Positions 15,539-24,023 of a stretch of 64,000 nucleotides of DNA are shown here, one piece after another. Positions within the stretch are counted from its first letter, which is position 1; every line of letters begins with the position of its first letter. The position numbers and the translations under genes are program-made. The notes beneath the pieces are model-generated. The model saw nothing but the letters and a program-made list of their open reading frames with translations, was not told the DNA's origin and ran no database searches. The DNA is from Halovenus carboxidivorans (GTDB lineage: Archaea; Halobacteriota; Halobacteria; Halobacteriales; Haloarculaceae): contig NZ_WUUT01000001.1 in assembly GCF_009831575.1 (NCBI RefSeq), positions 891,345 to 955,344 of the forward strand. The letters run 5' to 3'.

Positions 15539-16846
15539 TCAGAGTTGCTCGCGGGCGGCGGCTTCGGCCCGGCGCATTAGCTCCCGGATCGGCTGTGTAG
15601 TGTCCGCGGCCGCGGACTGCGCGTCGTCGAACTCCGCGCTCACGTCGAACACCTCCTCGCCGATCCGGGCGACCTTCACGCCGATGTCCACCGATCCCGC
15701 GTCCGTCTCGACGCTGACAGTCCGCGTTTCCCGGTCAGCGATCAGACGGTGGCCCCGACCGTGTTCCCGAACGCCGAGTGTCCCCGTCTCGACGGCGAGA
15801 CGACGCGCCACTCGGTCGGCGTCTTCTGGCTTGACGATCACCTTCACCAGGTGTCCCGGCCGGGATTTTTTCATCGTCGCCGGGAGGACCGACACGTCGA
15901 GGGCCCCGGCCTCGGACAGCGTCTCCTGCAGACCGCCGAGTTCCTCCGGCGTCGCGTCGTCGAGATTCGTCTCCAGCACCGTCACGGGGTCGCGGCTGAG
16001 GCCCTCCGTGCCCGTCCCCCGGATAACTCGCAACACGTTCGGGTGGTCCTCGAAGGTGTATCCGCCGGCCCCGTAGCCCGACCCGTCGATATCGAGTGTC
16101 GGGAGTCGCTCGATACCGTCGGCGTAGGTGGCGAGAATCGCTGCGCCGGTCGGTGTCAGTAGTTCGGCGTCGACGGGACCGCTCCGGAGCGACCAGTCGG
16201 CCCCCTCCGCGAGTTCGAGCACCGCGGGAACTGGCACTGGGTAGGTGCCGTGGCTCATCGACACGTCACCCCCTCCAGTCGCGACCGGCGTCGTCACGAT
16301 CCGATCGGGGTCGAGGTCGTCGAACAGCAGCGCCGCCCCGACGATGTCGGCGATCGCGTCGTCAGCGCCGACCTCGTGGAAGTGCGTCTCCGCCAGATCG
16401 GTGCCGTGGACGCCCGCCTCCGCCTCCCCGAGTCGTCTGACGATGTCGAGGGCATCAGCCTCGACTGACGCGGGAAGGTCCATCTCCTCGATGATCGCGA
16501 CGACCTCGCCGTACGTTCGGGTCGGCCCGGCACCTTCCGCGTGGGTGTGGTCGTGGTCGTCGTGATCGTGGCTGTGTCCGTCGTGGTCGCCGTGGCTCTT
16601 GTTCTCGTGACCGCCATGATCGTGCTCGTGGTCGTGACTGTCGTGGTCGCCACCCCCCTCGTCGAGGAGGACGGTCACGTCTGTCGCGGCGATGCCGTTG
16701 CGAGTGGTGTTGCTGATCTCGTACGTGAGATCGAGCGACGCCTCGACGGGAGCGAGCGCGTCGGGGTCGGCCCCCACGTCGATCAGGGCCGCGAGGAGCA
16801 TGTCCCCGCTCGCACCCAGTCGAGGGTCGAACGCGAGTGTCTGCAT
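15539..16846 (-). CDS. larC: LarC, nickel-pincer nucleotide cofactor insertion protein
   Basis: LarC inserts nickel into pyridinium-3,5-bisthiocarboxylic acid mononucleotide, the cofactor of lactate racemase and related enzymes. The 435-residue protein has the family start MQTLAFDPRLGASGDMLLAA and later 'ETHFHEVGADDAIADIVGAA' and 'LLTPTGAAILATYADG'. A very His/Asp-rich stretch (about residues 67-103) is a likely nickel store. It is one continuous frame, whereas many bacterial genes need a programmed frameshift between LarC1 and LarC2. No larA, larB or larE is nearby. Confidence 0.92.
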   Translation of the reverse strand: MQTLAFDPRLGASGDMLLAALIDVGADPDALAPVEASLDLTYEISNTTRNGIAATDVTVLLDEGGGDHDSHDHEHDHGGHENKSHGDHDGHSHDHDDHDHTHAEGAGPTRTYGEVVAIIEEMDLPASVEADALDIVRRLGEAEAGVHGTDLAETHFHEVGADDAIADIVGAALLFDDLDPDRIVTTPVATGGGDVSMSHGTYPVPVPAVLELAEGADWSLRSGPVDAELLTPTGAAILATYADGIERLPTLDIDGSGYGAGGYTFEDHPNVLRVIRGTGTEGLSRDPVTVLETNLDDATPEELGGLQETLSEAGALDVSVLPATMKKSRPGHLVKVIVKPEDADRVARRLAVETGTLGVREHGRGHRLIADRETRTVSVETDAGSVDIGVKVARIGEEVFDVSAEFDDAQSAAADTTQPIRELMRRAEAAAREQL

Positions 16847-16896
16847 ACGAGCATCTGGGCACGCTCACCCCAATAGCCTGACGAACCGCCGAGGGA

Positions 16897-17322
16897 TCAG
16901 TACGACCGGACGAGGTGTACGTCGTACTTTCCGTCCGGCGAAATCGGGCCGAACGGCGTCGCGATGTCGTCGTCCTCGCTGTCCTCCGTGCCGACGAAAA
17001 GCACCGTGGCACCGACATCGTCCGCGACCTGCCGGATGCGTTCGGCCAGTCCCTCGTGGACGCCCGACGCGCCGGTCTCGTCGAAGGTCCGCTCGGCGCT
17101 GTCGGTCGTCTCCTCGATTTTCTCCTGCAGTCGTTCGCGCGCGCTGTCGGCGGCGAACTCCTCGCTCGGTTCGATCCACTTGCGCCGCTGTGCGTACTCC
17201 GAGCCCGTCGGGACGAAACTGACCGCGACGACCTCTTCGTCGAGCGCTTCCCCGTGTTCGACTGCGCGGTCCAGGGCCGCCTGCGCGACCCGCGAACCGT
17301 CGTACGGGACGAGAAACACCAT
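16897..17322 (-). CDS. Universal stress protein (UspA family)
   Basis: The 141-residue protein has the Usp fold: it begins MVFLVPYDGSRVAQAALDRA, the typical first strand and nucleotide-loop start, and ends with the last strand 'DGKYDVHLVRSY'. A strand 'GATVLFVGTEDSEDD' sits where ATP-binding Usps carry the GxxGx9GS motif; that motif is not intact, so this may be a non-ATP-binding type. ATG at 17322 is chosen over an upstream ATG at 17337. A TATA-like CATATACC on the minus strand precedes it at about 17344-17351. Confidence 0.88.
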   Translation of the reverse strand: MVFLVPYDGSRVAQAALDRAVEHGEALDEEVVAVSFVPTGSEYAQRRKWIEPSEEFAADSARERLQEKIEETTDSAERTFDETGASGVHEGLAERIRQVADDVGATVLFVGTEDSEDDDIATPFGPISPDGKYDVHLVRSY

Positions 17323-17464
17323 GCGGACCAATACCAAGGACAGGTATATGAATCCTCTGGGGCGTTTCAGCCGCTGGGTATCAGGTTACGGTCCCCCGGA
17401 TCACCGCCGGTAGCAAAAAACATATCTCCGGTGGTACCTGAATGTGTGCAAGGCACAGTCTACT

Positions 17465-19687
17465 ATGAATGAAGTGCAACTCGAGGTTGCAAAAGCGTAC
17501 CCGAACGACTCGGGCCGAGGTATCGCCCGATTAGACCCGGATACGCTGTTGCATCTCAAGCTCTCGCCGGGGGACATCATCGAAATCGAAGGTGCGGACA
17601 CGACGGCCGCGAAGGTCTGGCGTGCCGACCGTCAGGACTGGAACACCGATACAGTCCGAATCGACGGATTCACACGCCAGAACGCCGACGTCGGCATCGG
17701 CGAACGCGTCGAGATCCGCAAGGCCGAGGCCGAAAAGGCCGAGAAGCTCGTGTTGGCCCCGCCCGAGGAGGCGAGCGTCCAGTTCGGGAGCGACGCGGCC
17801 GGGATGGTCAAACGTCAGATCCTGAAACGACCCGTCGTCGAACGCGACATCGTCCCGGTAATGAGTTCGACGAACCACCCGTTCATGCGCTCGCCGGGAC
17901 AGGCGATCCCGCTGATCGCCGTCGAAACCGAACCGGACGGGGTCTGTCTCATCACCGAGGACACGGAGGTCGAACTCCGCGAGGAGCCGATCAGTGGCTT
18001 CGAGAAGACCGGCGGCGGCATCACCTACGAGGACATCGGCGGCCTCCAGAAGGAGATCCAGCGGGTCCGGGAGATGGTCGAACTGCCGATGAAACACCCC
18101 CAGATCTTCAAGAAACTCGGCATCGAGCCGCCACAGGGGGTGTTGTTGCACGGTCCGCCCGGCACCGGCAAGACCCTGCTGGCGAAGGCGGTCGCCAACG
18201 AGACATCTGCGAGTTTCTTCTCTATCGCCGGTCCGGAGATCATCTCGAAGTACTACGGCGAGTCCGAACAGCAGTTACGCGAGATCTTCGAGGACGCCAG
18301 CGAGGAGGCCCCCAGCATCATCTTCATCGACGAACTCGACTCCATCGCACCCAAGCGCGAGGACGTGACCGGTGAGGTCGAGCGCCGTGTCGTCGCCCAG
18401 TTGCTGACGATGATGGACGGCCTCGAATCCCGGGGCCAGGTCATCGTCATCGCGGCGACCAACCGCGTCGACAGCGTCGACCCCGCCCTCCGACGGCCCG
18501 GCCGGTTCGACCGCGAGATCGAGATCGGCGTCCCCGACGAGAGCGGTCGCCAGGAGGTGCTGCAGATCCACACTCGCGGTATGCCGCTGTCCGACGACGT
18601 GGATCTGGGCAAACTCGCCGAGGAGACCCACGGCTTCGTCGGCGCGGACATCGAGAGTCTCACCAAGGAGGCCGCGATGAAGGCGTTGCGGCGGTATCTC
18701 CCGGAGATCGATCTCGACGAGGAGGACATCCCGCCGAGTCTCATCGACCGGATGATAATCAAACGCGAGGACTTCCGCGGCGCGTTGAACGAGGTGAGTC
18801 CATCGGCGATGCGGGAAGTCCTCGTCGAGTTACCGAAGATCACCTGGGACGACGTGGGCGGCCTCCCCGGGCCGAAAAAGGAGGTCAAAGAGAGCGTCGA
18901 GTGGCCGATCAACTCCCCAGAGAAGTTCGACCGGATGGGGATCAACGCGCCCTCGGGCGTACTGCTGTACGGCCCGCCCGGAACGGGCAAGACGCTGATG
19001 GCGAAAGCCGTCGCAAACGAGACCGACGCGAACTTCATCAGCGTCCGCGGCCCGCAACTGCTCAGCAAGTGGGTCGGGGAGTCCGAGAAGGCGATCCGCC
19101 AGACCTTCCGCAAGGCCAAACAGGTCGCCCCGACGGTGATCTTCTTCGACGAACTCGACTCGCTCGCGCCGGGTCGCGGCGGCGAGGTCGGCTCGAACGT
19201 CTCCGAGCGGGTCGTCAACCAGCTACTGACCGAACTCGACGGCCTCGAAGAGATGGAGGAAGTGATGGTCATCGGTGCCACGAACCGGCCGGACATGATC
19301 GATCCGGCGCTGATCCGCTCCGGCCGGTTCGACCGACTGGTGATGATCGGTGAACCGGACGTCGAGGGGCGCGAGCAGATCCTCAAAATCCACACCGAGG
19401 ACATGCCGCTGAGTCCCGACGTGAGCCTGCGGGAACTCGCCGAGACGTCCTCGGGCTACGTCGGCTCCGATCTGGAATCGATCGCCCGCGAGGCCGCAAT
19501 CGAGGCGCTCCGACAGGACGAGGACGCGGAGGAAGTCGAGATGCGACACTTCCGGCAGGCGATGGACAACGTCCGTCCGACGATTACCGACGACCTGCGG
19601 GAGTACTACGAGGAGATGGAAGAGGAGTTCCGCGGCAGCGGTCCGGACCGAGACCAGCGCCGCGGCGGCCGGATCGGCTTCCAATAG
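17465..19687 (+). CDS. cdc48: CDC48/VCP-type AAA+ ATPase
   Basis: This 740-residue protein is a hexameric unfoldase feeding proteasomal degradation and complex disassembly. The N-terminal double-psi-barrel domain (about 1-90) and CDC48_2 domain (to about 185) are followed by two AAA+ modules. Walker [11 protein letters not shown] is at residue 230 and [10 protein letters not shown] at 503; Walker B is [13 protein letters not shown] and [13 protein letters not shown]. Arginine-finger regions '[13 protein letters not shown]' and '[13 protein letters not shown]' are intact. The C-terminus is short and ends RRGGRIGFQ. The gene is followed at once by the inverted-repeat element at 19692. Confidence 0.97.
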   Translation: MNEVQLEVAKAYPNDSGRGIARLDPDTLLHLKLSPGDIIEIEGADTTAAKVWRADRQDWNTDTVRIDGFTRQNADVGIGERVEIRKAEAEKAEKLVLAPPEEASVQFGSDAAGMVKRQILKRPVVERDIVPVMSSTNHPFMRSPGQAIPLIAVETEPDGVCLITEDTEVELREEPISGFEKTGGGITYEDIGGLQKEIQRVREMVELPMKHPQIFKKLGIEPPQGVLLHGPPGTGKTLLAKAVANETSASFFSIAGPEIISKYYGESEQQLREIFEDASEEAPSIIFIDELDSIAPKREDVTGEVERRVVAQLLTMMDGLESRGQVIVIAATNRVDSVDPALRRPGRFDREIEIGVPDESGRQEVLQIHTRGMPLSDDVDLGKLAEETHGFVGADIESLTKEAAMKALRRYLPEIDLDEEDIPPSLIDRMIIKREDFRGALNEVSPSAMREVLVELPKITWDDVGGLPGPKKEVKESVEWPINSPEKFDRMGINAPSGVLLYGPPGTGKTLMAKAVANETDANFISVRGPQLLSKWVGESEKAIRQTFRKAKQVAPTVIFFDELDSLAPGRGGEVGSNVSERVVNQLLTELDGLEEMEEVMVIGATNRPDMIDPALIRSGRFDRLVMIGEPDVEGREQILKIHTEDMPLSPDVSLRELAETSSGYVGSDLESIAREAAIEALRQDEDAEEVEMRHFRQAMDNVRPTITDDLREYYEEMEEEFRGSGPDRDQRRGGRIGFQ

Positions 19688-19691
19688 CCTA

Positions 19692-19753
19692 CCACCTTTT
19701 TCTGCGTCGGGTGCGCTTCGCGCACCGCTCCTCGAAAAACGTGGGCGAAAAAG
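19692..19753 (+). repeat. Left 62-bp arm of a large inverted repeat
   Basis: The segment starts CCACCTTTTTCTGCGTCGGG and matches the reverse complement of 20415-20476 at 61 of 62 positions by eye. It contains its own hairpin GTGCGC-TTC-GCGCAC at 19711-19725. It begins 4 bp after the cdc48 stop codon and contains T-rich runs, so it may also act as a terminator. Confidence 0.9.
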
Positions 19754-19755
19754 TC

Positions 19756-19835
19756 CTGAACGCTCGCTTTCGAGGTCTCACTCCGTTCGACCTCGCACCG
19801 CTCGCGTTCAGTGAACCGCGGCGCGAGCGCCGCGG
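19756..19835 (+). repeat. Two nested hairpins inside the element
   Basis: CTGAACGC (19756-19763) pairs with GCGTTCAG (19804-19811), enclosing the perfect stem CGAGGTC/GACCTCG (19771-19777, 19789-19795). A separate perfect stem CCGCGGCG-CGAG-CGCCGCGG spans 19816-19835. Such clustered palindromes resemble haloarchaeal repeat units rather than coding sequence. Confidence 0.7.
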
Positions 19836-19975
19836 ACAGTAGTTGCCCTTCTCCAGGGGTCGGGAGACGATGTCAACTGTAACTCTGTGACTGTCCGGCA
19901 GGCGATCAGTGTAGACAATGGACAAAATCCCAGTCGGGTGAACAGTTTTGACCTAACAGGCTAAAACGAAGTGAC

Positions 19976-20232
19976 ATGGTAGACTAGGACCCCCGCGAAG
20001 AGATGGCCCTCGTTGGATATCTGAAGCTCAAAACTGGCCAATAGGTCGAGGTTGATACAGTCCCAGACTGGGTATTAGATGCACACGATGGGCACTGAGA
20101 GGGATACGTCAACGACTATGGGCACAAACCGTACAACGAAGAAAAAATCTATACCGGCAATAATCTGCAGTACCGAGTTTTCCACAAGGCGATATCAGGA
20201 CAGAATTCTACGTACGGGTCAAACCGGACTAA
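19976..20232 (+). pseudogene. Decayed small gene inside the inverted repeat
   Basis: From ATG 19976 one frame reads as a protein-like sequence, including 'EEMALVGYLKLKTGQ', 'VEVDTVPDWVLDAHDGH' and 'EGYVNDYGHKPYNEEKIYTG', but is broken by in-frame TAG at 19985, TAG at 20042 and TGA at 20096. Near 20189-20191 the reading shifts frame and continues as 'GDIRTEFYVRVKPD' to TAA at 20230-20232. The intact ancestor would have been about 85 residues. The base composition is visibly lower in GC than the flanking genes, which suggests transfer. I do not recognise the family. The pieces join so sensibly that a pseudogene is more likely than chance. Confidence 0.65.
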
Positions 20233-20385
20233 CTGCCTATTCTGCAGTAGAACAAGCGAGCTGTCCAGTTCAAAAGGCTCGGGTAAGTGGTCCTAAAATA
20301 TACTTGATTTTCAGGGGGACTGTCGCTTCGATCAACGACTACGTTTACAAAGCCTACGGTGGCGGTGCGGGCTAGCCTGACTCTA
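20233..20385. other. Low-GC non-coding remainder of the element
   Basis: This stretch contains TAAAATATACTTGATTTTC near 20295-20313, which looks promoter-like. A plus-strand frame through it (from 20079) is out of phase with the decayed gene and has no recognisable protein character. I see no complete gene here. Confidence 0.4.
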
Positions 20386-20413
20386 CCGCGAGCGGGCCAC
20401 TGCACGCTCGCGG
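20386..20413 (+). repeat. Perfect 8-bp hairpin next to the right arm
   Basis: CCGCGAGC (20386-20393) pairs with GCTCGCGG (20406-20413) across a 12-nt loop. It mirrors the palindromes that follow the left arm and stands directly before the right 62-bp arm. Confidence 0.6.
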
Positions 20414-20414
20414 C

Positions 20415-20476
20415 CTTTTTCGCCCACGTTTTTCGAGGAGCGGTGCGCGAAGCGCACCCGACGCGGAAAAAGGTGG
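20415..20476 (-). repeat. Right 62-bp arm of the large inverted repeat
   Basis: The reverse complement of 19692-19753 with one mismatch. It ends GGTGG, 39 bp before the purN-purH start, so the repeat also borders the purine gene's promoter region. Together the arms bound a 785-bp unit. Confidence 0.9.
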
Positions 20477-20515
20477 ATCGCAAGCATTTAGCGACCGCCG
20501 GCCCCCCAATCGCAT

Positions 20516-22129
20516 ATGAAACTCGCCGGGATGGCAAGCAACCGCGGGCGAAACCTGATGAACATCGCCGACCGCGCGCCGGGCGGCGCGGAGTTCGCAG
20601 TCGTGCTCACGAACTCAGAGGACGCGCCGGTCGTCGAGAAGGCCGACAAACGCGGCATTCCGACCGAGACGGTCGTCCGGGAGGAGGGAGAATCGCGCAC
20701 GGAACACGAACAGCGCGTCGTCGAGGCGCTGGCCGACTACGACTTCGATCTGGTCTGTCTGGACGGCTACATGCGTATCCTCTCGGATACCTTCCTCGAC
20801 GAGATGCCCACGACGCTGAACGTCCACCCCGCCCTGCTCCCGTCGTTCCCCGGGATGGACGCCTGGGGCGACGCGCTGGATGAGGGCGTCTCGGTCACGG
20901 GCTGTACCGTCCACGTCGTCACCGACGCGACCGACGACGAGGGCAACGTCATCGAGTCCGAGGTCGACGGGGGTCCGATCGTCACTCAGGAGCCGGTTCC
21001 GGTCTACGAGGGCGACGACAGCGACGACCTCGCGGACCGAGTGCTCTACCAAGGTGAGTTCGCGGCCTATCCCCGGGCGATCAAGTTCTTCGCAGAGGAC
21101 CGCGTCGAGATCGATTACGACGCGAACGCCGTCGAAATCGACGGCGACGAAGGTGGGGACTTCCCGGAGCGGCGACTCATCAGCCACGACCGCGCCGCCG
21201 ATCTGCGGTACGGTGAGAACCCACACCAGGACGCCGCGCTGTACATCGACAACACCGTCGACGAAGCGAGCGTCGTCCACGCGGACCAACTCAACGAGGG
21301 CGCGAAGGCCCTGTCCTACAACAACTACAACGACGCCGACGGCGCGCTCAACCTCATCAAGGAGTTCGAAGAGCCCGCGGCGGCGGTAATCAAGCACACG
21401 AACCCGGCGGGCTGTGCGACCGCGGACACGCTCGCGGAGGCGTACGACCGGGCGCTCAGCACCGATCCGATGAGCGCCTTCGGCGGTATCGTCGCCCTGA
21501 ACCGTGTCTGTGACGAGGAGACCGCAACCCAGATCATCGACTCGTTCAAGGAGGTCGTCGTCGCGCCCGGCTACACCGACGACGCACTGGACGTGCTGTT
21601 CGAGAAGGACAACCTCCGGGTACTGGACGTCGGCGACCTCGGCCAGATCACGGAGCGGTTGACGGAGAAGCCGCTGGTCGGGGGTCGACTCGTTCAGGAA
21701 CGCGATTTGCAGAGCCTCGAGGAGTCCGATCTGGAGGTCGTCACGGACCGTGAGCCGACCGACGAACAGATCGAGTCGATGCTGTTCGGCTGGCAGACGC
21801 TGAAACACGTCAAGTCCAACGGCATCCTCTTCGCCAAGGGGACGGAGACGGTCGGCATCGGCATGGGGCAGGTCTCCCGCGTCGACGCCGTCCGACTCGC
21901 GGCGATGAAAGCCGACGAGCACGCGGAGGGGAAAGACGCCGAGGGCGCGGTGATGGCCTCGGACGCCTTTTTCCCGTTCCCGGACGGGATCGAACACGCC
22001 GCCGACGCCGGCATCGAGGCGGTCATCCAGCCCGGCGGCTCGCAGAACGACGATCAGGTGATCGAAGCCGCGAACGAACACGACATGGCGATGGTCTTCA
22101 CCGGCTCTCGGTCCTTCCGGCACGACTGA
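20516..22129 (+). CDS. purH: PurN-PurH fusion: GAR transformylase and AICAR transformylase
   Basis: The 537-residue protein fuses two formyltransferases of purine synthesis. Residues 1-200 are phosphoribosylglycinamide formyltransferase, starting MKLAGMASNRGRNLMNI with the active-site region NVHPALLPSFPGMDAWG. Residues about 215-537 are the AICAR formyltransferase part of PurH, with 'DLRYGENPHQDAALY', the catalytic 'KHTNPAGCA' and the C-terminal 'GGSQNDDQVIEAANEHDMAM'. The IMP cyclohydrolase domain that normally precedes it in bacterial PurH is absent, as expected where archaeal PurO does that step. ATG 20516 lies just after the inverted-repeat element. Confidence 0.95.
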   Translation: MKLAGMASNRGRNLMNIADRAPGGAEFAVVLTNSEDAPVVEKADKRGIPTETVVREEGESRTEHEQRVVEALADYDFDLVCLDGYMRILSDTFLDEMPTTLNVHPALLPSFPGMDAWGDALDEGVSVTGCTVHVVTDATDDEGNVIESEVDGGPIVTQEPVPVYEGDDSDDLADRVLYQGEFAAYPRAIKFFAEDRVEIDYDANAVEIDGDEGGDFPERRLISHDRAADLRYGENPHQDAALYIDNTVDEASVVHADQLNEGAKALSYNNYNDADGALNLIKEFEEPAAAVIKHTNPAGCATADTLAEAYDRALSTDPMSAFGGIVALNRVCDEETATQIIDSFKEVVVAPGYTDDALDVLFEKDNLRVLDVGDLGQITERLTEKPLVGGRLVQERDLQSLEESDLEVVTDREPTDEQIESMLFGWQTLKHVKSNGILFAKGTETVGIGMGQVSRVDAVRLAAMKADEHAEGKDAEGAVMASDAFFPFPDGIEHAADAGIEAVIQPGGSQNDDQVIEAANEHDMAMVFTGSRSFRHD

Positions 22130-22177
22130 CCGGTCACCGCATTTTTGTCCCCCGTGGGACAACCTCCGGAGTAGGTG

Positions 22178-23026
22178 ATGCGTCTCGAAGAGCAAAGCCG
22201 CTGGCTCTGGGAGCAGTTCCCCGAGCGGTATCTGGACGTGGCCGTCTTCGTCACCGATCTCGGAGACGTGACCGCCGTGATGGTGCTCCTGTCGGTGTTG
22301 TACTGGGTCGTCGACCGCGAGCGAAGCGCGCTGGTGGTGAGCTACATCGTCGCGGGGGCTTCTGTCGTCCTGCTGTTGAAAATCGGGTTCGGACTGCCGC
22401 GGCCGGAGGTGGAGTTGATCGCCCGCGAGTACGACCGGTACGGCTTCCCGAGCGGCCACGCCTTCACTGCGACGGTCGTCTACGGGGGGCTGCTCCGGAC
22501 GTTCGAGCGCCACCGCGACCCGGCGCTTGCGGCCGGGACTGCCGCGTTGATCGCCGCCATCGCGCTCTCGCGGGTCGTCATCGGCGTCCACTATCTCGCG
22601 GACGTGATCGCCGGGGTCGCGGTCGGTCTCGGCTTTCTGGTCGCGATGGACCGACTGACGGACCGGCGTCCTCGACGGGGGTTCGCCGTCGGACTGGTGC
22701 TCGCGGGCCCCGCCGTCGCCGTCGCGTTCGCGGCCGGTGCGGAGACCTCTCTCGCCGTCGTCGGTCTCGGGGCGGCGCTCGGTGGACTCGCTGGCACTGC
22801 CCGCCTGGAGCGAATTCCGGCGCTGCGCTCGCGGCGTGAAGGGGTCCTGCTGACCGTCCTCGGGCTCGGCTATCTCCTCGGCGTGAGTTCACTCGAATCG
22901 ACGCTCGGCCTGATCCACCCCGCTGTCGCCGTTGGACTGTTCGCCGTACTCACTGCCGGAATCCTGCTCGCGCCGCTCGTCCTCAACCGTGCCGTGCCGG
23001 ACCGGCTGGTCGCGCCGGACGCGTGA
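22178..23026 (+). CDS. PAP2-family membrane phosphatase
   Basis: The roughly 282-residue membrane protein carries the three PAP2 phosphatase motifs: K-x6-RP in 'KIGFGLPRPEV', PSGH in YGFPSGHAFTATVVYGG, and SR-x5-H-x3-D in 'SRVVIGVHYLADVIAGV'. Such enzymes remove phosphate from lipid phosphates or polyprenyl diphosphates at the membrane; recycling of the carrier lipid made by the cis-prenyltransferases is possible but unproven. About eight hydrophobic segments are visible. A GTG three bases earlier (22175) is an equally possible start. Confidence 0.9.
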   Translation: MRLEEQSRWLWEQFPERYLDVAVFVTDLGDVTAVMVLLSVLYWVVDRERSALVVSYIVAGASVVLLLKIGFGLPRPEVELIAREYDRYGFPSGHAFTATVVYGGLLRTFERHRDPALAAGTAALIAAIALSRVVIGVHYLADVIAGVAVGLGFLVAMDRLTDRRPRRGFAVGLVLAGPAVAVAFAAGAETSLAVVGLGAALGGLAGTARLERIPALRSRREGVLLTVLGLGYLLGVSSLESTLGLIHPAVAVGLFAVLTAGILLAPLVLNRAVPDRLVAPDA

Positions 23027-23031
23027 GGCGA

Positions 23032-23958
23032 TCAGTCCGCGTCGACACCGTCTAACTGCGTGAGCGTCTCCACGTCGGGAATCTCCTCGCTGGCGTCCGT
23101 GATCTGTTCCATCCGGTCGACGTGTTTCTCGCTGGCGAAGGCGCGCATCTCGTCCGGCGACGGCCCGAGGTTCTCGTTCTGTTCGCTCTCCTCGGCGGTG
23201 ATCCCGTTGACAAGCGGCATCAACTCCATTACCGTCTGGCTGAGCAGTTGCGGGTCGACACCTTCCTCGGTGATGAGTTCTTTGAGTTTGGTCATCCCGA
23301 ACCCGACGTGTCGGCCCTCGTCCTGTCTGATCTTCGTGAACCCCTGGTGTAACCCCGGCAGTGCGGGCAGTTCCGGGTGCGTGTCCTCTGCAAACGACTG
23401 TTGCATCCCGTAGTAGCCGGTCTGGGCCAGGATCCCCTCGATGGTCAGGTGGTAGTGGCAGTACGCCTCTGCGAAGGTCTCCGGCGTGGGGTCGTCGAGT
23501 AACGCTTCCATCGCGCGCTCGTTGCGCTCGAACAGTTCGTCGTAATCCTCGTTGTACCAGACCGGGTCGGTCGGTGAGGACCGCTCCGTGCCGAGTTCGT
23601 CCTCGGCGGCGTGGATCACTTCCCGCCAGTAGCGGTCGAAAAAGTCCGTGTGCTTGGCCTCCTCGTAGATCTGTGTCGTGACGAACATCTGGTCGTCGAT
23701 GTCGTCTAACGCCGTCGCGAGCGGCGCGAGGTCCTCCGTGACGGCCTGCTCGCCGGCCCCGAAGCGGGCGACGTTCTGCCGGAGCACGTCGAACACCTGC
23801 TCTCGATCCGAACTCTCCAGATACTCGATCAGCCGCTGGCGGTCCTCGGAGAGGTCGATCGCTCCCGGATCCCAGTGGCGTTCGACCGCGTTTCGGTAGT
23901 ACCGCATCCCCTTGCTCCCCCTGTCGAGCTGTAGTTCTCGACTGCTATCGAGCGACAT
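23032..23958 (-). CDS. R2-like ligand-binding oxidase / ribonucleotide reductase beta-like protein
   Basis: The 308-residue protein has the ferritin-like four-helix fold with two metal-binding E-x-x-H pairs: IYEEAKHTDFFDRYW (residues about 95-109) and 'KIRQDEGRHVGFGMTKL' (about 220), plus supporting glutamates in 'GEQAVTEDLAPL' and 'HLTIEGILAQTGYYG'. This fits class I reductase R2 subunits and especially the R2lox group, which holds a Mn/Fe site and a long-chain ligand instead of serving a reductase. No nrdA partner lies nearby, which favours R2lox. ATG 23958 is chosen; the frame runs further upstream with hydrophobic residues. Confidence 0.85.
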   Translation of the reverse strand: MSLDSSRELQLDRGSKGMRYYRNAVERHWDPGAIDLSEDRQRLIEYLESSDREQVFDVLRQNVARFGAGEQAVTEDLAPLATALDDIDDQMFVTTQIYEEAKHTDFFDRYWREVIHAAEDELGTERSSPTDPVWYNEDYDELFERNERAMEALLDDPTPETFAEAYCHYHLTIEGILAQTGYYGMQQSFAEDTHPELPALPGLHQGFTKIRQDEGRHVGFGMTKLKELITEEGVDPQLLSQTVMELMPLVNGITAEESEQNENLGPSPDEMRAFASEKHVDRMEQITDASEEIPDVETLTQLDGVDAD

Positions 23959-24023
23959 ACCACCCAATACGGCGACGGCCACTACAATCTTTTTGCTCAC
24001 TTCTCTCGAAGGAAGAAAGTCGG

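Noticed and set aside
20079-20375. 98-codon plus-strand frame inside the inverted repeat
   Set aside because: It is out of phase with the decayed gene, which reads more like a protein, and has no recognisable features of its own.
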